Assembly: GCA_963971425.1 (NCBI GenBank)
Contig: OZ020518.1
Coordinates: 10,333,989-10,397,988, forward strand
DNA from: Bryoerythrophyllum caledonicum
Taxonomy: Eukaryota > Streptophyta > Bryopsida > Pottiales > Pottiaceae
Direction: 5' to 3'
Length of the DNA: 64,000 nt
Shown: positions 1 through 10,468 of the stretch, piece after piece
Numbering within the stretch: position 1 is the stretch's first letter
How the letters are laid out: the number at the start of each line of letters is the position of its first letter
Made by a program: the position numbers and the translations under genes
The notes under the pieces: model-generated
Seen by the model: the letters and a program-made list of their open reading frames with translations, nothing else
What the model was told of the DNA's origin: nothing
The model's database searches: none

Positions 1-921
1 GCCAAAACCACCACATACACTCTCTCATTGTTAAAAGATACAACAAAGCAGTACGGGAAACCCGAAAACTAATTACATCACATAACAAATCCCGATGTTT
101 CATACTCATGAATGCCGGCACTTTCAATAACAACCCACAAGAAAACACGGTCCCACCTTGGCTACTTCCATGTACATGCGCAACCCCAAGATGCCATTGT
201 AATGCCAAATTTAAACCCGACATACTTGGTGTAAAAGGCCTACCATACAACGACCCGCCACCCACCTACACTGATCCAAACTATACCATTCAATTTATTG
301 AATTCACATATTGTAACGAGAGATTCTCACCAGAAACAATAGAAAACAAAATAAACAAATATCAACCCCTCATCGATGACATTAGGAACCTTGGATGGAA
401 TATTGACCCCCTCATAGTCATCACGGCCGGTGCTCGTGCCACAACCTATATCCCACCCATAAACACCCTGGAAGAAACCTTCAAAATTCCCATGAACACA
501 ATCAAACATACCTTCAATAACATAAACACCATCGCAATCCAACATGCTATGTCCATACTTTTACATAAACGGAAAATTGAGAATAACCAAACCCTCCCCG
601 ATCCACATCACGCACCATGAAACACCCCAAATCTCCTACCACCCCACTCATTCCCCTCCACCACCCCTCCCTTAGTCTTCCCCCCCTCCTCATTGTCTTC
701 TCCTTTCTTTTCTTTCTCCCCACTCCATTGCTTTGATTGTGGCCTTCTTTGTTTTGGTTCTTAACCTCTTGGTTACTTGTTACATAGTGTCTACTCTCGA
801 GAGGGGGAAGTAGCCCCATACTGCAAATTCCTTGCCTGGTGGACATGGTCTTAGTGGTGGTGCAAACAAATACTTTATTCACGCCGGTCCTTCAGGGCCG
901 GCGTTATTCTTCTTCTTCTTC
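1..921 (+). mobile_element. RLE-type LINE, 3' end with 3' UTR and (TTC)n tail
   Basis: This comprises the endonuclease end (to 620), a pyrimidine-rich 3' UTR, and a conserved final segment of about 130 bases starting near 795. That segment holds a perfect-looking hairpin at 883-902 (GCCGGTCCTTCAGGGCCGGC) and ends in a TTC repeat. The same final segment recurs four more times in this window, each time without the coding part, which is what 5'-truncated LINE copies look like. The sequence after 921 resembles 30960-31052, so the LINE seems to have landed in an older MITE. Confidence 0.6.
3..620 (+). CDS. C-terminal part of an RLE-type LINE polyprotein (partial)
   Basis: The reading frame is already open at the window's left edge and ends at the TGA at 618-620, so only the C-terminus is visible. 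It looks like the restriction-enzyme-like endonuclease end of a non-LTR retrotransposon of the R2/NeSL/HERO type. A Cys/His knuckle (PCTCATPRCHC, about 57 residues in) precedes a K-P-D motif, then an acidic residue in FIEFTYC, then a K-x2-KY helix. That order is how the RLE nuclease is arranged in those families: the nuclease nicks the target DNA to prime reverse transcription. The reverse transcriptase should lie upstream, outside the window. No stop interrupts the visible part. Family assignment rests on motif order only; the clade is not determined. Confidence 0.6.
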   Translation, partial: QNHHIHSLIVKRYNKAVRETRKLITSHNKSRCFILMNAGTFNNNPQENTVPPWLLPCTCATPRCHCNAKFKPDILGVKGLPYNDPPPTYTDPNYTIQFIEFTYCNERFSPETIENKINKYQPLIDDIRNLGWNIDPLIVITAGARATTYIPPINTLEETFKIPMNTIKHTFNNINTIAIQHAMSILLHKRKIENNQTLPDPHHAP

Positions 922-1002
922 AACCTTATCATGTTCAAATACAACATTGTGTATGTAGAATATTGTGGCTACGAGTGGGTCGTTATGATGTTTAAGGGTT
1001 AA
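922..1002. repeat. End of a TTAA-type MITE (remnant)
   Basis: The end GTTTAAGGG-TTAA and about 75 bases inside it match the stretch at 30960-31052 in wording (CAACCTTATCATG..., ...TATGGC/TGGC...). The terminal motif is the reverse complement of the TTAA-CCCTTAAAC ends of the 47656-48009 element, so this is probably one end of the same kind of piggyBac-type MITE, cut by the LINE. Confidence 0.4.
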
Positions 1003-2613
1003 CCTTTTAGTGATGAGGTGGCCGGAAGTGGACGCAAGGCCCATGAAATCGACTGTAATCGTGTCATTTGGAAGCGGAAAGTGCCGACCGTACTCGTAAA
1101 AAACCTAGTCCGTAAAAATCTCTTCATTGTTGCTAAAGGGTTATACCCTAAAATTTATTGACAACTTCTATCATAAAATTGTCTAAAATTGTCATTGTTA
1201 GAAAAGGGCAAGATTTTTTTTTGACATCCAACCATAAATCTTATATGGACTTTTATATGAAAATGCAATATTTTGTTGGTCCCAATCATCCACACTAATA
1301 CAAAAATCGTAGCATTTGAAGTGAGATAGAAACTTTTTTTCTCCTCTGGCTTAGCGCATCTTTAAACTTTTACACTATAGAGTGTCCAAATCCTTTACCA
1401 TTATGATCCATATGGTGTTAGTTCCCCATGTGAAAAAATCAAGGTCTAAAAAAAGAGTGAAACATGATGAAATAGATGGTTTGGTGCATAATGACAACTA
1501 CTACAAAAACACAACTACTACAAAAATGGAGTGAATTTTTTTGTTGCAATCAAGTCTACTTTATCTGATAATTCCTTTTTCCACTAATTTAGGAAAAGAA
1601 TTGGGTAAAAATGATAAAATATCAAGTTTCACACAATTTATTAAATTATCTACTCCTCCTTAAAGTCAAGGTCTTCAAAGTTTTGTTTGCACAAAAAATA
1701 TAAATGAGACTTGCCTATATGGTGGACCCGTGTTGGTCGCTCCGCGGGCCTCGTAGCTAATTGACATGCCCGGTCCACTCGGAGCCTTTATTTATCAATT
1801 GAAAAGGATTTTTACATTTTTCATGAAGAATATCTTCTAAAGTCTTCCTCCCACCTATGACTCGGGTTGCCCCACCCTTTTTCCACCCTTTGTGCCCCTT
1901 ATTACTACCTTTTTGACACTTATATTTTATTGGTTCACAGGGTTGCCCAAGTTGCTCAACATCCCCATTTTTGGCTTTGGAGGTTTATAAATTTCAAACC
2001 AAGAATCCAATTTTCTATATAGCTCTTAGTAGAGACAATCTAGTGTCAATTTTTATTTTTTTAAATATCAAATTTTTTGGATTTTAGGAACCCCGTCCAA
2101 TTTTGTTTTAATAGTCCAGTACAAGGAGGAAATGGTCCTTTAGAGGTTAAACCGGATTTTGTGCTCGGTACTCATTGCTTCATCTTTGTTGTGATCAGTT
2201 TTATTGAATAATACTTATAAAGCATAAGGTTTTTCTCTAACAATAGATGTTGGTTTTTAAAGAGAATTCCTACAAGGCGGGTGATACATGAAAGAAGTTG
2301 TACGTTTCATTGGTTAAGTTGAAAACATTTATGACCAATAGCGGATCCCACTTTTTCCTCAACTGGCACCCAGTACTTATATTTTCTTATGAATACATTT
2401 ATATCCACTTTTGTTATGGATACATTTTAATCTTTAAAAAAAAATCTTTCTCTTTTTTTTTTTTTTCCAGATCCACTAATAAACATATAATATAGATTTT
2501 AGATTTATTCCGATTTGAAATATTAGTATCACTTGAATTGAAAAAGATGATTTGTGTATGATATTGGAAATAGTAGAAAAAGATGGTAATCAAGGACCAA
2601 CAAGCATAGCATC
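1003..2613. other. AT-rich intergenic DNA, no gene seen
   Basis: No convincing reading frame or RNA gene is visible. The stretch is AT-rich with homopolymer runs and looks like decayed repeat sequence. Nothing else can be supported. Confidence 0.5.
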
Positions 2614-2615
2614 TA

Positions 2616-2749
2616 CACTAAAAGTGATATTTAATGGATGAAACACTAATTACAAACTTAAACACTAAATGGCAATTATCCTACTATTGTGACAACATGT
2701 AATGCCAATTCAAACACTAATTGTCAAATTTTGTAATTTTTGGCCATTG
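2616..2749. repeat. Left part of a CACTA-ended MITE, cut by the piggyBac element
   Basis: It starts after a TA dinucleotide with CACTAAAAGTGATATTT. It then follows the first 130 bases of the MITE nested at 5046-5741 closely (AAACACTAATTAC, then CACTAAATG, then AATTGTCAA). It breaks off exactly at the TTAA where the piggyBac element begins, so the MITE was there first. I could not recognise its other half after 8890. Confidence 0.5.
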
Positions 2750-2753
2750 TTAA

Positions 2754-2766
2754 CCCCTAAACGTCC
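2754..2766 (+). repeat. piggyBac terminal inverted repeat, left
   Basis: CCCCTAAACGTCC directly follows the TTAA at 2750-2753. It is the exact reverse complement of 8874-8886. Beyond the 13 bases the two ends diverge. Confidence 0.85.
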
Positions 2767-3714
2767 TTGGTGTTTTGAGACCTCCAAAGTCCAAAAACTG
2801 TGATTTTTGACCACCTTGTGGAAGTTGATGTATGTTTCAAACTTTTTTACCTTTTTGGTATTTTCAACCGTAAGATCTTGAACCTAACTACCTGCACTAC
2901 CACCACGTCAAATTTCAACCGTTGGATCTTTAGCATTTGTGATATTATAACGTTCAAAGGTGGCTGAAAAGTTTTTTTTGGCAGTGCCGAAAAGGCATAC
3001 TCTAAATGGTGCAAAGGGGGACTTGATGATTGTTGCCCCAAACATTTTGCTCATATTTTTTTCCATATAGGTAGGTAAGTTGTGCATTCACATGGGGGGT
3101 GTTGTGGAATTCTACCATCAAAACTATTTTTTTTTACAGATCGCAACGGTGAAAATGAAGATTCATATGAATCTAAAATTTGGGTGAATTTTTTTTTCAA
3201 AAATATCACAACCTCAAATCGTGACAAATTTTGAAAGAAAATGCTCATATATGTATTGTGAAAATATGGTGGGCAACAAGAAATATTGGAAACCCCCTCT
3301 CACCCGAACGGTTCCAATACAAAGAAGGTGTCAGAATTATAAATAGCCTGCAACTATCATAATATCTTCTAATACAAAATTGGGCTCAATAACTGGGGGG
3401 GGTCCCGCATAAGAAACATTTCTCTAAAAAAGAACCAATAAATACCCTCTAACAAAAAAATCCATCTTGCTCATAAAAATAAAATAAAAAAAAGAGCATA
3501 AGAAGATATGAACTTGAAATCTCAAGATACATTTCTCAAAAAAAAAAGCAAGTTTTATCTTCTAATACAAAATTTCATCTTGCTCATAGAAAAAAAAAAA
3601 AAAACCATAACATAACAAGTTATGAATGAACCTCAACTCGTGAAATAGTTGACTCCAAAAAAGACACAAGAAATATCATCACATACAAAAATGAGAAATG
3701 CCATACATACCTAG

Positions 3715-6355
3715 CTAAGTTCGGCGTTGGCGTCGATTGTGAAGATCGGTGTGCCATCTCTCAAAACACCCACGTTGAAGACACATCCATTTGTCACCAC
3801 ATTGGTGACAATAATAATTTGGTGCATGTTTTCGACAAACTACACATTGCCGCCGTAAGTTTGATCTTCTAGGAACACATATTACCGGGTTGCGTGGGAT
3901 TGGAGGCAAATTGGGAGGTTGAGAGGTCCTCAATGGCCAACCTACAAGTAGTGCTTCACATAGACCTTTCTTGAATTGAAGATGGGTCATGGGAGTAACC
4001 GCTTGTGGCCGCCGCACATTGAATTTCTCAACACAATCTAAATAATAGATGTACATGTTCTCCACCGATAGGTCCAATAAAAAGAAAAATATACGATGCC
4101 ACCATTTGTGGCTCCGCACTTGGCAACTATAAGATGCCCTTAGTTGATCGGCAACATCAACTCCTCTCATATGAGTTGTGTATTCCAATAATACCGGTGA
4201 AGTTTGAATATACTCCCGAACCGCTCCATTTCGCCGGGGAACCGTCACCACCTTCTCACATGGAGCTTGAATGGGTAAGGAATGAGTAGAAATAAGAAGG
4301 ACCGGTTTTTTATCCTTCCACATAACACATGAAATAGTCCCGGAGTCATGCATCCTCCATAGAGTTGTGCCTTGAGGCACATTTATGAATGCATTTGTGT
4401 TTTTCAAACACAATGGAAGGCCAATACGATTTCCCCTTATAGTTCCACATGCATACATTTCCTTACCTAAAAGTGTAGTAAATAGTCCTATGCTTGTAAA
4501 ATAGTTATCCATAGTCACACAGTGACCTACACCCCATAGGCCATCTAGCAACCTCAAAACAACATTATGAGCCAACCGTGCATCCCCTACAATCGGTTGT
4601 GGTTGCTCTAAGGTTGGAGGAATTATGCCATTGTCTTTTCCACAATAGATTTCAAAGTTCCATACAAACTTTGAAATAGAACATGCCACACACCATACCT
4701 TCAAGCTCCACTTTTGAGGCTTCTTAGGCATATATTGGCGTATAGGAGAATAAGTCCCCTTATATCGTATCATCATCTCATCAATTGTTAGAAATTTCCC
4801 CAAATTCCAAGCCATTTTGCATCTCTCATGAATAGCATCAACAAGCCACCTTGTTTGCCCAATTTTATCATAACCCGGGTCATTTCTAGATATCCCCTCC
4901 ATGTTTGTAAGATGTAAACATCTTCTAATATCCTCATACCGCTTCCTAGTATATATGCTTGATATGACTTTGCAATTGAAAAGGTCATCTCGCATCCAAT
5001 AAGATCTCAAGTTCGGTTGCACTTTCACGCCCATGAATATGGCTACACTAAAGATGATATTTAGTGTTCGCAACACTAATTACGAACTTGAACGCTAAAT
5101 GTCAATTACCCTACTAATGTAACAACATTAAATGTCAATTTAAACACTAATTGTCAATTTCTGTAACTTTTGCCCTTATTACATTTTAACATATTGACAT
5201 TTAGTGTTGGTTATGTAACAATGTCATATGCCACATTTCATTGCAAGTCACCCAAATCTCGCCATTGTCAAAAGTAAACCTTCCATGTTGGGCTGAGTTT
5301 TTTAAGGTTGGATTTTCAAATGATGATTTCGGGGGCAGTTTTTGTCCAATTTGAGAGTTTTTGGTGCCTATCTAAACTGATTTGAAAATACGCTTCCAAT
5401 GGCATCTTACCCATCTTCAAATTCGTCTTAAATAAAAAGTTATAGTGAATATTTTTGGGCAGATTTCTTGAGTTTTGGTTGAAAGTTTGAGGAGGCATAT
5501 CTTTATCAATTTTGCACCAATTCTATCAAGTGAGGTAACCAGCTTATGTGTTTTTTCAAGGAGATTCCATTGGTATACGGTACATCTTCTAATTCGTCGT
5601 GATGCAAAAGTTATGAGCAATTTTGTTAGACTGATTTTTTGACATTAAACACTAAATGTAAACAAATTGACATTTAGTGAAAGTCAGGTCATAGGGGTAA
5701 CTACACTAATGGTCCCTAAACACTAAATATCATCTTTAGTGTAGTGCCATAAATGCTTTGAGGCCACATATGGTCAAATTCTCCCAATCACGGCCTCCCT
5801 TAGTATGCCCAAATTCATCTAAGGGAACATTAGCATATCCGTTTGTTTCTTGCACAATAGTAGACAATATATGGGGAGTCCAAAATAGGCCAAATAATTC
5901 CATAAAAGTGGGTAATACACGGTGGTGACGTGTAGGGCCTCTTCTATTACCCAAAAATGAATTAGGCATGGGAGAATACATGATACTTGGGTTTCCCCAA
6001 GTCTCCTCTCTAAATTCATGTCTTAGCCCATTTTGTTCTTGGCCCAACCCTACATGTGCATCTTCCCCATCACTATCTGAGGTACTTTCTATGTCTGGGT
6101 AGTCCTCACTATCCCCACCATGTACATAAGCCAATCCACCATTGTTGACTCTCCTCCTCGTACGTCCTAAAGTGGGACCAATGTTATTGCCGTTTACATG
6201 CTCTTCCTCATTAGTTTGCTCACCAGTAAAAAAAATATGATCATGAATTCCGTTGGGGCTTGGCTCCCCTTGAAAAGCATCACCATCAAAATCGCACCAC
6301 TGCTGCTGTGGTGCCTCAAATTGGAAATTCCTTGAGGAAGACGCGTGGCAGGTGC
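3715..6355 (-). CDS. piggyBac transposase, split by a MITE
   Basis: This DNA transposase cuts and pastes the element at TTAA. The C-terminal 1.3 kb (5043-3715) is a DDE_Tnp_1_7 catalytic core. Counting from the in-frame ATG at 5076, the likely catalytic aspartates are D99 (LTIDEMMIRYKG), D190 (HCVTMDNYFTS) and D307 (MRGVDVADQL). The tail carries a Cys-rich zinc finger (CVVCRKHAP, CHQC, CLQRGC, WH) like the piggyBac C-terminal domain. The N-terminal part (about 6355-5744) ends in LKAFMA, the usual start of the core, and is preceded by an acidic stretch. Between the two parts lies the MITE 5046-5741. Taking out the MITE and one TA copy leaves the frame continuous (LKAFMA-L-AIFMGV), so the gene was intact when hit. 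The first ~11 residues read from the 5076 ATG come from the MITE. The true start is unknown because of the gap. Confidence 0.85.
5046..5741. mobile_element. CACTA-ended MITE inside the piggyBac transposase
   Basis: The 696-bp element is flanked by TA on both sides (5044-5045 and 5742-5743). Its inverted ends match for at least 23 bases, beginning CACTAAAGATGATATTTAGT; this end is itself a near-palindrome. Internal copies of CACTAAAT and CACTAATT motifs recur along it. It encodes nothing. CACTA-superfamily elements have CACTA ends but usually a 3-bp duplication; a TA duplication suits Tc1/mariner or Stowaway types, so the superfamily is open. Related copies are at 2616, 24165, 26000 and 46556. 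Confidence 0.75.
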
Positions 6356-7285
6356 CCCCCCTATGTCAGAGGTGAGCCCATAATGATCGGTCGTGAGGCC
6401 CCGGGGCCCGCTGACTTGGCCGCCAACTAGGCTGGCCGGCGGGGGTCCCGCAGCCAAGTTGCTGTTGGGCTGGCCGAGCTGGCCGCCCCCGCCCTGTTGG
6501 CNNNNNNNNNNNNNNNNNNNNNNNNNNNNNNNNNNNNNNNNNNNNNNNNNNNNNNNNNNNNNNNNNNNNNNNNNNNNNNNNNNNNNNNNNNNNNNNNNNN
6601 NNNNNNNNNNNNNNNNNNNNNNNNNNNNNNNNNNNNNNNNNNNNNNNNNNNNNNNNNNNNNNNNNNNNNNNNNNNNNNNNNNNNNNNNNNNNNNNNNNNN
6701 NCAGCCGAGCTGGCCGGCGTGGGCAAGTTGGCCGGCGTAAGGCTGGCTGGGGCCCTCGGGGGCGATCTGCCCGCCTCTTGTGACGTGGATGCCGCCCCTC
6801 CGCTCGCCTGTCGACGGCCTAGCCTCGCATGCATGCGCCGCTCTCTCCGAAACTCCTCTTCGAAGCAGATCGGAGTCCGCTTCAATTGCACTCACTTCGA
6901 CGACGCTATTCACCACTCGCTGATCATCATCTCCACCCCTCCTCTTCAAACCTCTCCTCCCATAATTTCTTGCCTGCATCATAACTTCAGGTGGCGACAA
7001 TATTTCTTCAAGGCCTCCTCCATTTTCACTGTCATAATCGGAATTCTCTACATCTAGAAAGTTATTGTCGCTTGAGTAGTATTCATAAGTTTGCTCTTGA
7101 GAAGCCAAGTAGTTCTCATCAAATCCAATGTTAGTGTCCGGTAGATTGTAAACCTCAACTCTAGGGCCCATGTCTAGCAAATCATCCATCTGCACATGTA
7201 AGATTTCTTCCTCTTCACTAGAGGGTGGGGTGGGAGGAGTCAAAGTTGGCTCCGGTTCTTGGATTAGTCTTGAACTCCTCCGCAC
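6356..7285 (-). CDS. Acidic N-terminal reading frame of the piggyBac element (contains gap)
   Basis: On the minus strand an ATG at 7285 opens a frame rich in Glu, Asp, Ser and Pro (MRRSSRLIQEPEP..., then EEEE and DSDYDSENGG-like runs). This resembles the disordered acidic leader of piggyBac transposases. It runs into a Gly/Ala/Gln-rich stretch and the 200-N gap, then changes frame before the transposase part at about 6355. It may be the transposase N-terminus, perhaps with a small intron or assembly error near the gap, or a separate leader protein. Nothing catalytic is visible. Confidence 0.4.
6502..6701. other. Assembly gap (200 N)
   Basis: Exactly 200 unknown bases sit in a GC-rich, repetitive stretch where short GGC-TGGCC-GG-type motifs recur on both sides. 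The round length suggests a placeholder, so no reading frame across it can be trusted. Confidence 0.95.
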
Positions 7286-7491
7286 GGGAATCCCCTCTCA
7301 CTCCATCTGCACACAAGTAGCACAAAGTAAGCTCCTAGATCTAACTTCAAATGTCATGATTTTGTTAGTTTGTGTGGAGAAAGTCATGGAGCTTTACCTC
7401 CTTTCCCCTCTTGCATGATCTCCGCTGTGGTGGCATGACTTTCGTCTAGAAAGGTAGACCTCACAATCTCTACAAACTCTTCTTCAAAAAC

Positions 7492-8330
7492 TTATTGCTC
7501 GATCCAGCCTAGAATATGAGCAGCTTGTCTATAAAAGTGATGTCTAAAGTTGTTAGCTTGTGGCACCTTGGGCCATGCACGGGACTTCTTCCGAATTCTA
7601 AGTTTACGTAAATATTGCTTGTCAAGAAGTAGGAGTAAAGATTCAATTTGTTCTTCCCGCAGGCGCTTACGCACACCACACGAGCGCAACCGCTCTGCAG
7701 AAGGATGCTGATCTTGATCCGGCACTGGACCCTCCGGCGTCACACCGATGGCTCCTGCAATCGCTTTCGACGTGACCGGCGACGTCGAGGATGATGCTCC
7801 GACGCAGGCGGAGGCGTCGGTCGCGGCACCCAAGCTGATGCAGCTCTCCGTTGACAGGCCTTCGCACCTCGCCGCTGGATCTGGCCTCCTTTGCTTCACC
7901 GCAGGTACCTCCGATGGAGGACGTTCACCTCGCCGCTGGATCTGGCCTCCTCCGCTTCCGGTCTTCGGCACCTCCGCTGCAGGCGAGTCTCCGGGCGCTC
8001 CCCCGTCGGTGGACTTCGGTACCTCCGATGCTGATCTGTTGCAGCACCTCGGCCCCTCTGATGCTGCCTTGGGTCCTCCGCCGGCGATACAAGACTCGCT
8101 GCAGGCAAGTCCGGCGCCGCCAGGTCCTCCTCAATCTTCGATCCCCCTCGCAAGGCCTCCGCAGCTATAGACTCGCCGACTACTGCTCCTGTCCACCCCT
8201 CCGATGAGATTCCCGACCCCCACAGCGACTTCTGATTATCCCTATCTATCTCATTTGCGCCTGCAGGATTGATGCGAGTTCCTCCATGTACTAGATCCGA
8301 GCTGTGTTGCTCATTGACTGAACCCTCCAT
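7492..8330 (-). CDS. Unrecognised GC-rich frames within the piggyBac element
   Basis: Two overlapping minus-strand frames (8330-7896 and 7971-7492) fill a GC-rich block quite unlike the AT-rich flanks. The second ends in a basic stretch (RKRLREEQIE, then LLLLLDKQYLRKLRIRKKSR). I do not recognise a family. They could be 5' exons of the transposase gene, a second element-borne gene, or captured host sequence; the opposite strand is also open for 420 bases, so coding sense is uncertain. Confidence 0.25.
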
Positions 8331-8873
8331 GTTTCCGATTTGATGAATTTGTAATAGGAAGTACTGAATGTTTGAATTTTGAAAGTTGTGAGTTTCTGTA
8401 TGATAGTTTGATCATGTTGTAACGTCCATTTTGACTCATTCACTTCAAAACTTTGAATTTCAAATTGTGATGTTATTGATTGTGTTGGTAGCCATCGTTC
8501 ATGAGATTTGCAATCACATTCATAATGGTTGGTGGCCCTTTTTTGTCAGCATTTATTTCATTGCAAAGCTGGGTTTTGCTAAACCCATTCTAAACCCACT
8601 GCCGTCATACAAATCACCTTCGTTGCCCAAGCTACTGCCCCATCTGACACCCTCTTCGTTCATTGGCAAAACAACTAGCCCGTCATGTCTTAAGTTGATT
8701 CCAAATCTAAAATGTGGTGTAAAAAACTCTCATTTTCGAATTTGACTTTGCAATTTTTACCATACAAAGTATGTACATTATTCCACATCCCCTCCAAATT
8801 ACAGCCCAAAATATGAAGATTAGACCCTTCATCTAACCTGCCAAAAATGGCAAAAAGCACAATCCGCTTTCCT

Positions 8874-8886
8874 GGACGTTTAGGGG
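8874..8886 (-). repeat. piggyBac terminal inverted repeat, right
   Basis: GGACGTTTAGGGG is followed directly by TTAA at 8887-8890 and mirrors the left end exactly. Confidence 0.85.
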
Positions 8887-8890
8887 TTAA

Positions 8891-9444
8891 ACTTGAACGT
8901 GTTCACATTTTATGTAAAGTCCCTAAATCCCCTTAGTCTAGTTTCTTTCTTTTGCCTGCATCCAAACACCCCTTTAGTGATAGTGGTGAACTTACTTAAC
9001 TTCACTTAGTGCCCCAACCACTAAGTCCCCCTAATAGCCCATTGATCTGGGGTCCCTTAAGCACCACGTGCCACCGTAGTGCCTATGGTACATTTGCACC
9101 ACAACATGGCCAAGAGAGTCCTTATGGTACCTTTGCACCACAAGGCCTTCCCATGGTGCTCCCCTTGAGGGAAACCAACTTACTTAGGCGTCACCACTCC
9201 AGGGCGTCGCTACTCCAGGGTGCCACCCTCCTAAGGCACCACTACTCTAGGGTGGTACATCCCCTTGGTAGCACCACTCCAGGGTGCTACTCCACGGTAG
9301 TGCCACTCCAGGGCGCCACTACACTAAGGCGCCACTACTCCAGGGTGGCGCCATTCTAGGGTCCCAGGGCGCCACACCTCCACCACAAGGGTAGAGACGC
9401 CTCTTTCATTTGGTCACCCCCTTCCAACACTTAGGGAGGTGACA
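8891..9444 (-). repeat. Probable 3' LTR region of the gypsy fossil
   Basis: A polypurine-like tract (minus strand AAAGTGGGGGAGA at 9445-9458) is followed by TGTCACCTCCC, the usual junction between the inside of a Ty3/gypsy element and its 3' LTR. The far LTR end is not identifiable and no second LTR copy is seen in the window. The stretch contains a run of short degenerate repeats. Confidence 0.35.
9061..9390. repeat. Degenerate short tandem repeats
   Basis: Motifs of the type CACTACTCCAGGGTGCC recur about ten times with variable spacing and substitutions. There is no reading frame of note; it looks like expansion inside an LTR. Confidence 0.5.
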
Positions 9445-10010
9445 TTCTCCCCCACTTTAAGTGTTAATGTCCTCATTAACATTCGTGTTCAGTGTGGACC
9501 ACTCATTAGCGGCGTCCTTTCCATTAGACCAATCTTTATATTTGATTTGGTGTAGTAGCCACTCCACACCGGCTGCTTATCTTAGGGAAATTATTTCTTG
9601 TCACTTTCCTTCTTCTTCTTTAGTATTCATAACTTTGTTTCCTTTCCAAAGCCCCTATCCAACAGGGTATGTAATGGGTGATTGTTAGATCCGCACCAAG
9701 ACTTGTCCTGCCTTGGTCCATGTGTTCTATTTGGACATGGAGAGCAACCCCCACACTCTATTTTCACAGGCACACAAGTCAATCCTTATAAGGCCGGAAA
9801 GACAGCCCCACCTCAGTCCCGAGTGAGCATCTTGGGTTACCCCAAGAGCTAGCTTAGCGGCACCCCTCTTTCTAGTGACGTCATTACTTCAACTCTTCCA
9901 CTTGATCTCATTTCCAATTGAAAATTTGGTTTCACATTGTTAGCCTTTTGTATTTTCTTTTGTTTTGAACTTCGTTGTGTGCTCTCCCCCACTTTGTGGA
10001 AACGATGACC

Positions 10011-10199
10011 TCATCGTTTAGAAGCTTTCCTCTTGATGCCCCTATTTTCTTTTTCTATGTCACCCACTCTAGCTTCAAAAGCATCAATGAGTGGTTTCAC
10101 ATGTCTTAGATAACTTGCAGAAACCCATTGGTATTCTGTCACTGGAAACCCTTCAAAGGTACATTGATACACTAGCCCTTGAGCTAGTCTCTTCTTCAC
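10011..10199 (-). pseudogene. Chromodomain-like C-terminus of the gypsy fossil
   Basis: The pattern of Tyr/Phe and Trp spacing (TEYQWVSASYL) fits a diverged chromodomain, as carried after the integrase of chromoviruses, where it guides integration to heterochromatin. It is short and part of the broken element. Confidence 0.4.
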
Positions 10200-10468
10200 T
10201 ACTATTCCATTGATTGTCTTAATTTCTTCTCTAAAATGTCATATGAGGCCTTGGGCGTCAATACTTATTCGGGGTGGAACCCTTTGACATCCGGAATGAA
10301 CTTTTTCAACACCGAAACATGAAATACATGGTGTAACCTTCATTTCTTTAGAAAGACATTGAGATACACATCTTTGTGTATTTTCTTCAACACCTCATAT
10401 GGTCAAGCCCATCTTTGCACCCATTTGTGTGACAAGGAATTGGGAATGGACAAGTTAGTGGTGTCTAA

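Larger units (their letters stand above)
2754..8886 (-). mobile_element. piggyBac-superfamily DNA transposon, about 6.1 kb
   Basis: It is bounded by TTAA on both sides (2750-2753 and 8887-8890) and by perfect 13-bp inverted ends, CCCCTAAACGTCC at 2754-2766 and its complement at 8874-8886. TTAA target sites and 13-bp ends starting with CCC are hallmarks of piggyBac. Inside, on the minus strand, lies a piggyBac transposase; upstream of it are further reading frames and a GC-rich block that includes an assembly gap. The only visible damage to the transposase is a nested 696-bp MITE. Whether the GC-rich 6360-8330 segment belongs to the transposase gene or is a second gene is unclear. Confidence 0.85.

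Noticed and set aside
7748-8207. Plus-strand proline-rich proteins
   Set aside because: They overlap minus-strand frames in a GC-rich block; either strand is open by composition, so neither plus-strand frame is supported.
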